A stretch of 64,000 nt of DNA from Streptococcus cuniculi (GTDB lineage Bacteria > Bacillota > Bacilli > Lactobacillales > Streptococcaceae): positions 62,001-126,000 of the forward strand of contig NZ_MSJM01000002.1 of assembly GCF_001921845.1 (NCBI RefSeq). The letters are read 5' to 3'. Below the pieces are notes generated by a model, which was not told the origin of the DNA, did no database searches, and was given only the letters and a program-made list of their open reading frames with translations. Every line of letters starts with the position of its first letter. The stretch's first letter is position 1. The position numbers and the translations under genes were made by a program. Positions 43,512 through 53,880 of the stretch are shown piece by piece.

Positions 43512-44285
43512 TCACTCTCCTTCCTTCACCATTGATTTAATCGGTTCAAAGCTCTTCCGATGAATCGGAGTCACCCCTTGTTTGCTTAAGCCTTCCAAGT
43601 GCTTAGCAGTGCCATAACCCGCATTTTGGGCAAAATCATAGCCAGGATAGGTCTTGTCAAATTCTGCCATCATCTGATCTCGTGTGACCTTAGCCACAAT
43701 ACTAGCCGCAGCAATCGAGAGACTATTGGCATCGCCTTTGATGATGGAGGTCTGCGAAATCGGCGTTTCCAAGGTCATGGCGTCAATCAATAGATGCTGT
43801 GGCTGTACCGACAATTGCCCCAAGGCCTCTAACATAGCGAGTTTGGTCGCCTCATAGATATTGACTTCATCAATGACTTGACGGTCCTTGATACCAATTC
43901 CTACAGCAACTGCCTGCTCCATAACTTCCTGATAAATGGCTTGGTGCTTGGCTTTAGGAATTTTCTTGGAATCATTCAAATAGCGGATTTTACAACCTTT
44001 CGGCAAAATGACTGCGGCTGCTACAACTGGTCCTGCCAAGGGTCCTCGTCCAACTTCATCAATCCCTGCAATCAGCTCCAGACCTTGGCTATACAAGGCT
44101 TTTTCATAGGTCAGCATTTGCTCTAGCCGCGCATCCTCTGCTTCTTCTGCCTGAAAATCCTTGGCTTTTTTCTGGAGCAATTGCTGCACACCTGCTCGCT
44201 CATCCTTTGCCAATTCCGCTAAACGAGGGTCGTTCTTAGCGGTGATGGAAGCTAACAGGGCCTTGACTTCCTTAATCGTTACCAT
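43512..44285 (-). CDS. rnhB: Ribonuclease HII
   Basis: RNase HII removes RNA from RNA-DNA hybrids, including single misinserted ribonucleotides. The length is 257 aa. The catalytic core begins [18 protein letters not shown] (Asp, Glu), with Asp in HLLIDAM and the last acidic residue near [13 protein letters not shown]. The ATG at 44285 is favoured by GGAG six bases upstream. It overlaps the end of rbgA by 14 nt. Confidence 0.96.
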   Translation of the reverse strand: MVTIKEVKALLASITAKNDPRLAELAKDERAGVQQLLQKKAKDFQAEEAEDARLEQMLTYEKALYSQGLELIAGIDEVGRGPLAGPVVAAAVILPKGCKIRYLNDSKKIPKAKHQAIYQEVMEQAVAVGIGIKDRQVIDEVNIYEATKLAMLEALGQLSVQPQHLLIDAMTLETPISQTSIIKGDANSLSIAAASIVAKVTRDQMMAEFDKTYPGYDFAQNAGYGTAKHLEGLSKQGVTPIHRKSFEPIKSMVKEGE

Positions 44286-45123
44286 TTGCATCTCCTACTG
44301 TATCGAGCGTATAAAGCCCTAGCTTACCGTCTCGGACCTCCTTGACAAATAAGCTATAAAAACGGTCATAATCCTCGCGGAAACCCAGTTTTCTCGTCAT
44401 ATCCATGATGATGTCAGGCGCCTCATCGTCCAGATTCATCTGCTTGAAACGCTCTTTTAAGGCTTCTGGGTAATGTGTTTTGAAATAGTTTAGTCCAAAA
44501 ATCGTCACCTCATCCATCGGCAATAAATTGTCCTTAATAGCGCCTGTAAGGGCGAGCTTGAGCGCTACTGCTTCATCTTCAAACTTGGGCCACAAAATCC
44601 CTGGTGTATCGAGAATTTCCAAGTCCTTATTGGACTTGAGCCATTGCTGCCCCTTAGTCACCCCAGGCTTGTTTCCAACAACTGCAATTTTCTTGCCAGC
44701 AAGGCGATTCATCAACGTTGATTTCCCAGCGTTTGGAATACCGATAATCATGGTGCGCAAGGTTTCAATCTGAATCCCTCGTTCTTTTTGGCGTTCGATT
44801 TTCTCCCGCATGAGTTTTTTAGCTGCTTCTGTGACTTTTTTGACGGTCGCTTGCTCCTTGGAGTTGACGGTCAAGGTCGGGATACCTTGCGCCTCAAAAT
44901 AGGCCCGCCATTCCTTGGTAGCTGCAGGATCCGCTAAATCTGCCTTGTTTAAAATCAATAATTTGGGCTTATCGCCCACAATCTTGGTTAACATCGGATT
45001 TTGACTGGATAAAGGCAGTCTTGCGTCCACCAAAATCGTCACAAAATCAACAAATTTAAGATTTTCCTGCACCTGCCGTCTTGCTTTTGACATGTGTCCC
45101 GGGAACCAGTGAATCGTTGCCAT
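44272..45123 (-). CDS. rbgA: Ribosome biogenesis GTPase RbgA (YlqF)
   Basis: This GTPase is needed for late 50S assembly. It has circularly permuted G motifs: LNKADLAD (G4) before GIPNAGKST (G1), then DTPGILWP (G3). The N-terminal [13 protein letters not shown] is the family hallmark. The length of 283 aa is typical. It is coupled to rnhB, the conserved order in Firmicutes. Confidence 0.97.
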   Translation of the reverse strand: MATIHWFPGHMSKARRQVQENLKFVDFVTILVDARLPLSSQNPMLTKIVGDKPKLLILNKADLADPAATKEWRAYFEAQGIPTLTVNSKEQATVKKVTEAAKKLMREKIERQKERGIQIETLRTMIIGIPNAGKSTLMNRLAGKKIAVVGNKPGVTKGQQWLKSNKDLEILDTPGILWPKFEDEAVALKLALTGAIKDNLLPMDEVTIFGLNYFKTHYPEALKERFKQMNLDDEAPDIIMDMTRKLGFREDYDRFYSLFVKEVRDGKLGLYTLDTVGDANGND

Positions 45124-45307
45124 TGTTTAACATTCCTTCCTTCGTATACATCATTTATACATCATTCGCCATTAGATAATCAATTACCATTATACCATGA
45201 TTTTAAATCATGTATAGCCATTCACACTTTAGAAACTAAAAAAGAAGCAAGGAGAGTCGCTTTCTGCAAAATAACAGCTTCCTACACTTCTTTCTTGTAT
45301 CTGATTG

Positions 45308-45739
45308 TTAAAACAACTCTTTATAAAAAGCAATGGTTTCTTCCAGCGTTGGCATGAAAGGATTGCCTGGTGCGCAGGCGTCAATAAGAGCGTTTTTTGA
45401 AAGGTATTCAAAGTCAAATTCTTCTTCCTTGATGTCCAATTCGGTCAATTTCTTCGGAATGCCAACGGTTTCAGAGAGTTTTTCAATTTCTGAGATGGCA
45501 TAGTCTGCACATTCTTGGTCTGTTTTGCCTTCTGTATGAAGTCCGAGGGCTTTTGCGACATCGCGGAATGCTGCTGGTACGCGTTTGGCATTTTCCCGTT
45601 CAACAACTGGCAGGAGCATCGCACAACAAACTCCGTGTGGGAGATTATAAACAGCTCCTAATTGGTGCGCCATAGAGTGAACATAGCCTAATCCAGCATT
45701 GTTAAAGGCCATTCCTCCGAGGAAGATTGCGTTCTTCCC
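45308..45739 (-). pseudogene. 5'-truncated iron-dependent alcohol dehydrogenase
   Basis: About 143 codons match the C-terminal half of group III Fe-dependent alcohol dehydrogenases: GGMAFNNAGLGYVHSMAHQLGAVY, NLPHG and PGNPFMPTLEETIAFYKELF. The metal-binding His residues are there, but the N-terminal Rossmann half is gone. The open frame continues upstream only as antisense of the ATP-cone gene. The homology begins exactly at the terminator hairpin of that gene, so there is no start or promoter. I read it as a deletion remnant. Confidence 0.85.
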
Positions 45740-45775
45740 CCAACAAAAAAGCCGTCCGTAGACAGCTTTTGTTGG
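45740..45775 (-). terminator. Terminator of the ATP-cone gene
   Basis: CCAACAAAAGC and GCTTTTTTGTTGG pair around an inner GTC/GAC, one base after the ATP-cone stop codon. The truncated dehydrogenase begins immediately after it. Confidence 0.8.
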
Positions 45776-45776
45776 A

Positions 45777-46115
45777 TTATCGTACTTGTTCAAAGCGTAG
45801 GTGAACATTGATGCGGTCGCCGTAACCATTGCGCTCGAGGTCGCGTTGGAGGCGGTAAGAAATATAGTGTTCAGCAATCGCAATGTAGCCTGCATCAATC
45901 AGACGGTGTTCTACTTGTGATTGCACCATGCTGATGGTCGGACGCTCTGTATGAGCTTCTTCCAAGTCTAAAACTACTTTCTTGGTCACTTGAGCCAAAT
46001 TTTGACGCCAAGTATCATCGATGACATATACAGTACGAGCAGCTTTTATAATCGCTTGGTAAATTTTTTCTGGATCAAAGTCAACGACTTCTCCACTCCG
46101 TTTAATGACTTGCAT
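45777..46115 (-). CDS. Stand-alone ATP-cone domain protein
   Basis: This 112-aa protein consists of one ATP-cone: QVIKRSGEVVDFDPEKIYQAIIKAAR at the start and QSQVEHRLIDAGYIAIAEHYISYR near the end. ATP-cones bind ATP/dATP and regulate ribonucleotide reductases and NrdR. Here no reductase domain or zinc ribbon follows, so it is either a small regulator or what is left of a larger gene. The clean start (AAAGGAGC) and own terminator favour a real gene. It is divergent from pepF. Confidence 0.8.
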   Translation of the reverse strand: MQVIKRSGEVVDFDPEKIYQAIIKAARTVYVIDDTWRQNLAQVTKKVVLDLEEAHTERPTISMVQSQVEHRLIDAGYIAIAEHYISYRLQRDLERNGYGDRINVHLRFEQVR

Positions 46116-46205
46116 AAAAAAGCTCCTTTCTTTAGGTTTTACAACCCTCTTATACTACTATTATCCAAGGATTATGCAGATTTGTCAAGTTTTTTTCCTG
46201 AAATA

Positions 46206-46214
46206 TGATATAAT
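46206..46214 (+). promoter_or_regulatory. Extended -10 promoter of pepF
   Basis: TGATATAAT (TG-N-TATAAT) lies 28 bp before the pepF ATG. A TTGTCA at 46182 is too far upstream for a normal -35. Confidence 0.6.
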
Positions 46215-46242
46215 ATTTTCAATACAAAAAAGGAGAATTCAA

Positions 46243-48033
46243 ATGACAAATGCGATGCCAAAACGTCAAGAAATTGATGTGCAGTTAACCTGGGATACTT
46301 CCCTCATTTACCCTTCTCATGAGGCCTATCAAAAAGGTCTTGCTGACTACAAGGCACAGGTAGAACAGTTTGAAAAAGACTACAAGGATAAACTGACTTC
46401 TAGTGAGGTGATTGTCCGTGCCCTCAAGGAATACGAGCTTATCCAAACCATTAACAGTAAGTTGAGCCACTACGCCTACTTAAACCTTGATGTGGACAAG
46501 ATGAATGCAGAGCTTGCAGCTCTGGCCAATGAATACCAAGTGACCTTGGCGACCAGCTATCCAAAGATTGCCTTCTTACAGACACAGCTTGCTCTGTTGG
46601 ATGAAGCAATGCTGAACGAAGTCAGCGCTCAAGAGCCACAATGGACCAGCTATATCCAGGATATTCTTCGTAAAAAACCACATCAGCTACACCCATTACA
46701 GGAAGACTTGTTGGCTAATTTTGCTCCCACATTTGGACAGCCTTACCGCAATTATGAGACGACAAAGTTTGAAGATATGACCTTTGAAAACTTCACTGCA
46801 AATGGTCAATCTTACGGAAACAGCTACGTTTTATTTGAAAATGACTACGAAATCAGCCACGATACAGAAATTCGTCGTCAATCCGCAGCTGGTTTCTACT
46901 CAACCCTTCGTAAATATAAAAATACCACCGCTGCGGACTACCTGTCTCATATCAAAAATGAGCAAATTGAGGCAAAACTACGCGGATTCAAGTCAACCAT
47001 TGACTACCTGCTCTTTGACCAAAATGTTTCCCGTGAGTTGTTTGACCGCCAAATCGATGTGATTATGAAAGAATTGGCCCCTCACATGCGCCGCTATGTC
47101 AAATTAGTCGCTAAAGCGCACGGTCTTGAAAAAATCACTCACGCAGACCTAAAAATCAGCCTGCCATCAGACTTCAATCAACGCATCACGCCTGAAGAAT
47201 CCAAACAATTCTTGATCGATTGCCTTGGAATCTTAGGAGAGGATTACATTCAGATGATTGAGCAAGCCTTTGATGAGCGCTGGATTGACTTTGCTCAAAA
47301 CGAAGGAAAATCAACAGGTGGTTACTGTGCAACCTTGTATGATGGACCATCTTACATTCTCTTGTCTTGGACTGGTTTGATGAATGAAGTTTTGGTACTC
47401 GCACACGAACTTGGCCACGCTGGACATTTCCAATTAGCGAAAAAACAAAGCATTCTCAACTACGATCCATCGCTTTACTTTATCGAAGCACCGTCTACTG
47501 CCAATGAGGTCTTGACATGTAACACTCTCTTGAAACAAAATCAAGATCCAGCCTTCCAAGCCTACCTCATCAGTGAATTGATCAGTCGCACCTACTTCCA
47601 CAATATGGTCACTCATTTATTGGAAGCGGCTTTCCAACGCGAAGTCTATACTCGTTTGGACAATGATGAATACCTCAACGGGGACATCCTCTGCCAGATT
47701 AAACTGGACATTATCAAAGAATTCTGGGGAGATGACTTTGAAATCGGAGACGATGCAGGTCTCATCTGGATGCGTCAGCCACACTACTACATGGGCTTGT
47801 ACCCGTACACCTACTCTGCGGGTCTGACCATCGGAACAGCCATGGCCAAACAACTGGAAGAAAATCCTGAAGCAGTTGTTGAAAAATGGCTCGAAACCCT
47901 CTCTCTAGGCGCTAGCCTATCTGCCCAAGACCTTGCCAAACACGCAGGCGTCGATGTCTCAACAGACAAACCATTGAAAGAAACGATTGCCTATGTCGGC
48001 TCATTGGTGGATAAGTTGGAAGAATTAGTGTAG
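46243..48033 (+). CDS. pepF: Oligoendopeptidase F
   Basis: This cytosolic M3B zinc metallopeptidase (596 aa) cleaves oligopeptides of about 7-17 residues. The zinc motif is LAHELGHAGHF with the third ligand Glu in YFIEAPSTANEVL. The ATG at 46243 follows AGGAG; upstream in-frame codons read through the promoter and are rejected. It is one of the few + strand genes right of dif. It is divergent from the ATP-cone gene and shares a bidirectional terminator with glpF. Confidence 0.96.
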   Translation: MTNAMPKRQEIDVQLTWDTSLIYPSHEAYQKGLADYKAQVEQFEKDYKDKLTSSEVIVRALKEYELIQTINSKLSHYAYLNLDVDKMNAELAALANEYQVTLATSYPKIAFLQTQLALLDEAMLNEVSAQEPQWTSYIQDILRKKPHQLHPLQEDLLANFAPTFGQPYRNYETTKFEDMTFENFTANGQSYGNSYVLFENDYEISHDTEIRRQSAAGFYSTLRKYKNTTAADYLSHIKNEQIEAKLRGFKSTIDYLLFDQNVSRELFDRQIDVIMKELAPHMRRYVKLVAKAHGLEKITHADLKISLPSDFNQRITPEESKQFLIDCLGILGEDYIQMIEQAFDERWIDFAQNEGKSTGGYCATLYDGPSYILLSWTGLMNEVLVLAHELGHAGHFQLAKKQSILNYDPSLYFIEAPSTANEVLTCNTLLKQNQDPAFQAYLISELISRTYFHNMVTHLLEAAFQREVYTRLDNDEYLNGDILCQIKLDIIKEFWGDDFEIGDDAGLIWMRQPHYYMGLYPYTYSAGLTIGTAMAKQLEENPEAVVEKWLETLSLGASLSAQDLAKHAGVDVSTDKPLKETIAYVGSLVDKLEELV

Positions 48034-48054
48034 AACTAACTTTGACTATAGTAT

Positions 48055-48088
48055 AAACCCTGTCTCGGTTAAACAAGACAGGGTTTTT
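48055..48088. terminator. Bidirectional terminator between pepF and glpF
   Basis: AAACCCTGTCT and AGACAGGGTTT form an 11-bp stem with T5 on the + side, between convergent genes. Confidence 0.88.
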
Positions 48089-48094
48089 ATATCC

Positions 48095-48802
48095 TTAGAA
48101 TACAAGTCCGTAGAAGATAGCTGCTAGAAGTCCGCCGATAATTGGACCTACGACTGGTACAAGTGCATAGCCCCAATCTGAGTCACCCTTGTGTTTCAAG
48201 GGGAGAATGGCGTGCATGATACGAGGGCCGAGGTCACGCGCAGGGTTCAAGGCATAGCCTGTTGGACCACCGAGCGACACGCCGAGAGAGACAATCAAAG
48301 CGCCGACAGTCAAGGTACCAAGACCTGCTGGCATATCGTAGTTGCCAAAGGCTAGCAAGCCAAGGACAAGGACGAAGGTTCCAATCGCTTCACTGATGGT
48401 GTTGGTCACGGTGTTACGGATTGCAGGGCCAGTTGAGAAGGTCGCAAGCACTGCTCCAGTATCTTCTGTTGCATCATAGTGGTCTTTGTACATCAAGTAA
48501 ACCAAGATACTTCCGATAAAGGCTCCGACAAATTGAGCCCCGATATAAGGGAAGACAGAGCCCCACGGAAGATTGCCTGCATAGGCCATCGCAATGGATA
48601 CTGCTGGGTTCAAGTGAGCAGGGCCTAAGAGACCACTGATAAAGGCTGCCATTGCAACCGCAAGCCCCCAACCGATGGTAATCACAATCCAGCCAGCATC
48701 CTTGCTCTTACTCTTGTCAAGCACTACGCCTGCTACGACACCGTTCCCCAAGAGGATTAACAAAGCTGTTCCGATTACTTCACCTAATAATTCTTTTTCC
48801 AT
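48095..48802 (-). CDS. glpF: Glycerol uptake facilitator (aquaglyceroporin)
   Basis: This 235-aa six-helix channel has both half-helix motifs: HLNPAVSIAMA and ALNPARDLGPR. The Asp after the second NPAR is typical of glycerol facilitators. It lies downstream of glpK and glpO and supplies glycerol to GlpK by facilitated diffusion. AAGGAG precedes the ATG. Confidence 0.95.
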   Translation of the reverse strand: MEKELLGEVIGTALLILLGNGVVAGVVLDKSKSKDAGWIVITIGWGLAVAMAAFISGLLGPAHLNPAVSIAMAYAGNLPWGSVFPYIGAQFVGAFIGSILVYLMYKDHYDATEDTGAVLATFSTGPAIRNTVTNTISEAIGTFVLVLGLLAFGNYDMPAGLGTLTVGALIVSLGVSLGGPTGYALNPARDLGPRIMHAILPLKHKGDSDWGYALVPVVGPIIGGLLAAIFYGLVF

Positions 48803-48866
48803 ATAAACTCCTTTTTAAGCCCCTTCAAGCTAGGATTTTTACTAGTACCTAGCTCAAGGTTTCATT

Positions 48867-50696
48867 CTATCTATTTTTTAAATAAGCCAAGTCATTCTTG
48901 ACCAAGGTTTCATCCAATAATGCTCGCTGTGCTGCTTGTTCTTCTTCAGACCAGCCGTAGTAGGCTGCCATTTCAAGGAGCACGTCATCAACGATGGCGT
49001 CAAGCTGTTCCCGCATAAAAAGCATGTAGTTGGTCCGACGTAGAAGGTAGTCCACCGCAGTGAGAGCCATTTCTTCTTTCATCGCATAGTGGAGAGAGAG
49101 CAAATCACGCTGGTTGAGCTGGCTGACTGCTTCTACTTTGTGGTTCAAAGCAAAGACTTTTGGTGCGTTTGAACCATACAAGTTCGCAAGGTAGAGCGCA
49201 TCATCGTAGTGCAAGCCTTTTTTCACTCCGAGTTGTGCCAAATGTTCGATTTCTTCTGCTACATTGGCTGGATTCAACTCGCCTCCTGATACAGGATAGG
49301 TTTTGGAGTTGACCAGTCTAAACTTGCGACCGTGCTCTGCTGCAAGGATTTCTGCGACCTTTTCAAGAGCACCTTCTGCCATTTTACGGAAATCCGTAAT
49401 CTTACCACCAGCTAGGGTCAACAAGCCATTGTCATCCCGATCAAGAGAGGAACCACGAGAAACGGCTGATGGATCCAAGGTCTTTTCAGACACGCTGCCT
49501 TCAAGTTGGGTCAAGTCATGCTCCACATCGTCACGTGTCTTTTCATGATTGAGATAGGCTTTGACGGTATCAATCAAGTTGTTGAAACTATCATCGCTCA
49601 ATTTACCGTTGTTTCCGCCATTGTAGTCTGAAGCGCCATTTCCAGAAAGTAGAGGACGTAGTCCTGCCCAACCGCTCTCAATGTCGTCAAGGGTCAAGTT
49701 GGTACCTGGGAAACGGTTATTGACAATATCCAGCAAGTAATCGACATCTTCTTGGGTAACCATTGGATTTGCCAAATCGCCTGTGTAATCGGTATCGGTC
49801 GTTCCAAAGTAAGTCTTGTTTTCACGAGGTAGAACAAAGACCATCCGTCCATCTGCATGACCTGTGTCGAAATACGTTGGTTGTGGCACGGAAAGACGGG
49901 CGCTATCAACGACTAAATGAACTCCTTTTGTTGGACGCATTTGCAATAGGCCGCTGCCTTCACCTCCGAGATTACGCACTTCATCGCTCCATGGTCCAGT
50001 GGTATTGATGACGAGACGGGCACGGATTTCAAAGGTGCTATCAGTCAAGAGATCACGCGCCACAATGCCTACGACCTTGCCATTTTCATCCTTGATAAAG
50101 CGCTCTGCTTTGACACGACTGGCAATCAAGGCACCATCTTTTGCTGCACGTTTGATATTTTCAATCACGAGCCGGGCATCGTTATTGCGGAAATCAAGAT
50201 AGACACCGCCCCCGACAAGTCCTTCTTGCTTTAAGTGAGGCTCGCGTTCCAAGACTTCTTCTTTGGTCAATACTTTGTTGGCCAAGTCTGTATTGTTGAC
50301 ACCTGCTAAGAGGTCATACAAGTCCATGGCAACTTTTAAGCGGAACATACTGAAAGTGGAACCTTCTTCGTCATAGACTGGAAGGAGCATCGGGTCTGGT
50401 TTTGGAATGTGCGGTGCGATTTGTTGCACGACTGCACGCTCTGAAACTGTGTCTGATACGACTTCCACGTCAAATTGTTTCAAGTACCGCAAGCCACCGT
50501 GTACCAATTTTGTGGAACGGCTACTGGTTCCTTCTGCAAAGTCTTGCATTTCAATCAAGGCTGTTTCCATTCCGCTTGCTGCTGCCTGAAGCGCCACACC
50601 TGCACCAGTGATTCCGCCCCCGATAATCAGCAAATCAAGCTGTCTGTCCTGCATTTTTTCAATGGCTAATCGTCTTGTTTCTTTTGAAAATTCCAT
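48867..50696 (-). CDS. glpO: Alpha-glycerophosphate oxidase
   Basis: This FAD flavoprotein (609 aa) oxidises glycerol 3-phosphate to DHAP with O2, making hydrogen peroxide. It has an N-terminal LLIIGGGITGAGVALQA, GTSSRSTKLVHGGLRYL and SGWAGLRPLL. The ~50-residue insert around SGNGASDYNGGNNGKLSD separates the streptococcal oxidase from GlpD dehydrogenases. It lies 15 bases after glpK in the operon glpK-glpO-glpF. The H2O2 produced is a virulence factor in several streptococci and mycoplasmas. Confidence 0.96.
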   Translation of the reverse strand: MEFSKETRRLAIEKMQDRQLDLLIIGGGITGAGVALQAAASGMETALIEMQDFAEGTSSRSTKLVHGGLRYLKQFDVEVVSDTVSERAVVQQIAPHIPKPDPMLLPVYDEEGSTFSMFRLKVAMDLYDLLAGVNNTDLANKVLTKEEVLEREPHLKQEGLVGGGVYLDFRNNDARLVIENIKRAAKDGALIASRVKAERFIKDENGKVVGIVARDLLTDSTFEIRARLVINTTGPWSDEVRNLGGEGSGLLQMRPTKGVHLVVDSARLSVPQPTYFDTGHADGRMVFVLPRENKTYFGTTDTDYTGDLANPMVTQEDVDYLLDIVNNRFPGTNLTLDDIESGWAGLRPLLSGNGASDYNGGNNGKLSDDSFNNLIDTVKAYLNHEKTRDDVEHDLTQLEGSVSEKTLDPSAVSRGSSLDRDDNGLLTLAGGKITDFRKMAEGALEKVAEILAAEHGRKFRLVNSKTYPVSGGELNPANVAEEIEHLAQLGVKKGLHYDDALYLANLYGSNAPKVFALNHKVEAVSQLNQRDLLSLHYAMKEEMALTAVDYLLRRTNYMLFMREQLDAIVDDVLLEMAAYYGWSEEEQAAQRALLDETLVKNDLAYLKNR

Positions 50697-50711
50697 CTTG
50701 TACTCTCTTTT

Positions 50712-52238
<1,527 letters not shown>

Positions 52239-52252
52239 TTATGTTGATGTTT

Positions 52253-52266
52253 TGAAAACGCTTCCG
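52253..52266. promoter_or_regulatory. Candidate cre (CcpA) site upstream of glpK
   Basis: TGAAAACGCTTCCG matches TGWAANCGNTNWCA except at the end. It lies downstream of a TACAAT -10 box (about 52283-52288, - strand), as a roadblock repressor site would. Confidence 0.6.
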
Positions 52267-52350
52267 TTTTCTATTTATCCCTATTGTACCCTATTTTTCC
52301 TGCTAGTTCCTATCAAAAAATATCGTTTTGCAAAAATTTTTGACAAGAAT

Positions 52351-52402
52351 AAAAAGAGTGACATTACAAAGCCTAGCGGCAGCTGCTTTCTCACTCTTTT
52401 TC
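52351..52402. terminator. Terminator after the Mga-like regulator gene
   Basis: AAAAAGAGTGA and TCACTCTTTTT form an 11-bp stem with a long, partly self-pairing loop. It follows the - strand regulator gene and has A/T runs on both sides. Confidence 0.75.
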
Positions 52403-52407
52403 AATCC

Positions 52408-53880
52408 TCAACGCCTTTCCATGGAAAAGCTACTGGTTTCTAAAATTCGGTGGGCGCATTTTTGCTTTTGCTCCTCCAGATGGGCTATTTTCTCTTTTAA
52501 GGCTAGAAAATCACTAGCATAGAGCCTTTTATGAAAAGAATACAGGGGTGTCTCCATCGAAACGGGTTCATCAGCTATCAGCAGGTCGTAGTCGCTTGAG
52601 GCTACATATGACTCAATGACCACAGCGTAGGTTCGTTCAAATTCCCTTTGAAGCTGCCGTAACATCGGCTCTGCCAGAATCGGGGATTGGTAGGTCAGAA
52701 AACCAATCCGCACCACCACAGGCTGGACCTGGCTGAGGTAGCGAAAGAGTTCTGCTAGACACGCCACTTCTTCCTCCCGTTGGAACACTAGGCCGGCAAC
52801 ATGCGGCTGATAAAAGCGCTCTAGCACCGTCGACAATAGAGAGCGCGCATTGCCCAGAAAATAGGAAGTTTCCTGTATAAGAGGTAAGTCCAAGCTCCCT
52901 TTAAAGAAGTAGACCCTGCCCAGTAATTGATTGAGATAGTACAAAATCGTTTCATGGATGGGGAGCGGATGACCAACTTCTGTGCGAATGGTCTGGTAAC
53001 ACCAGGTTGTCGCCTCCCGAATCGGTCCGCCAAAGGCTAACATCCGCTCAATCTGCTGTGGGGCAAGGATGGCCTGGCTCACTAAAAAGGCAAACAGGCT
53101 CATCACTTCACCCTCACGGACAGTAGATGGTTGGTATTGGTAGAGGGTGAGGGAAAAGGCGCGTAACTTCTGATACCATTTCTGCTCCATATAGGGCTTC
53201 ATCAGTTGAACCAGCTCTTGAAAATCGACATCCTGTGCCCGCATACGGCGCTGTGAAATCCCCAGCCAGAGCGACAATTGCAGGGCTTGGCGGGAATTGA
53301 ATGTGGTATCAAAAAAGCGTTCAAAAAGCGGAAGATAGGTAGCAATCTGACGAAAAGTAGTCTCGTTCTTTAGACTAGAGAGCGTCTTGGTCTGAAGAAA
53401 AAGCTGGTAATAGAAATAGCGGATTTGCAACTCGCTTCCCTTGAGGCGACCATTTCGGATACTCATCTGAAAATCCTGCAATAGATGATTGAGCGCAGCC
53501 AATTGCCGATTGAGACTGGCTTCACTAATGAGGAGATGCTGCGCGAGCGCTTGAATGGCAAATTCTTCCTTCTCAAAAAGATAGAGCAAAATCTGATACT
53601 TGGTGCTAAACTGGCACAGATAGGCCAACCACTCCGTATGAAGCAAGGTGTCTGTCCGCTGATGACTGACCTCTTCCTCTTTGATTGTGAGGGACAAGCC
53701 AAGTTTGCTTTGCCTTGCCTCTTCGTCAAAGGATTCGATATAGCGAGATAATGTGGTCCGTGACAACTGCAATCGTTGACTGATTTCCTTTAAGGAGAGA
53801 CTGGAACGACTGTCTCTCAAATGCTCAACCAGAAGATAGATTGCCCGCTCTCTTTTTTCAAACAGATCTTCAATTCTCAT
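52408..53880 (-). CDS. Mga-like PRD-type transcriptional regulator
   Basis: This 490-aa protein has an N-terminal Mga-type HTH (SLKEISQRLQLSRTTLSRYIESF) and a second winged helix (AIQALAQHLLISEASLNRQLAALN). Long helical PRD-like regions follow, then an EIIB-like C-terminal part. Mga-family regulators activate virulence or sugar genes in response to PTS status. It lies between the FAD oxidoreductase and glpK in the same direction, so it may control the glycerol genes; this is inference. The ATG at 53880 follows GAGGAG and overlaps the oxidoreductase end by 11 nt. Confidence 0.82.
   Translation of the reverse strand: MRIEDLFEKRERAIYLLVEHLRDSRSSLSLKEISQRLQLSRTTLSRYIESFDEEARQSKLGLSLTIKEEEVSHQRTDTLLHTEWLAYLCQFSTKYQILLYLFEKEEFAIQALAQHLLISEASLNRQLAALNHLLQDFQMSIRNGRLKGSELQIRYFYYQLFLQTKTLSSLKNETTFRQIATYLPLFERFFDTTFNSRQALQLSLWLGISQRRMRAQDVDFQELVQLMKPYMEQKWYQKLRAFSLTLYQYQPSTVREGEVMSLFAFLVSQAILAPQQIERMLAFGGPIREATTWCYQTIRTEVGHPLPIHETILYYLNQLLGRVYFFKGSLDLPLIQETSYFLGNARSLLSTVLERFYQPHVAGLVFQREEEVACLAELFRYLSQVQPVVVRIGFLTYQSPILAEPMLRQLQREFERTYAVVIESYVASSDYDLLIADEPVSMETPLYSFHKRLYASDFLALKEKIAHLEEQKQKCAHRILETSSFSMERR

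Noticed and set aside
45740-45898. N-terminal part of the longer dehydrogenase frame
   Set aside because: It is antisense to the ATP-cone coding sequence and its terminator, with no dehydrogenase similarity.
46105-46242. N-terminal extension of PepF
   Set aside because: The region holds the promoter and RBS; the family N-terminus starts at 46243.
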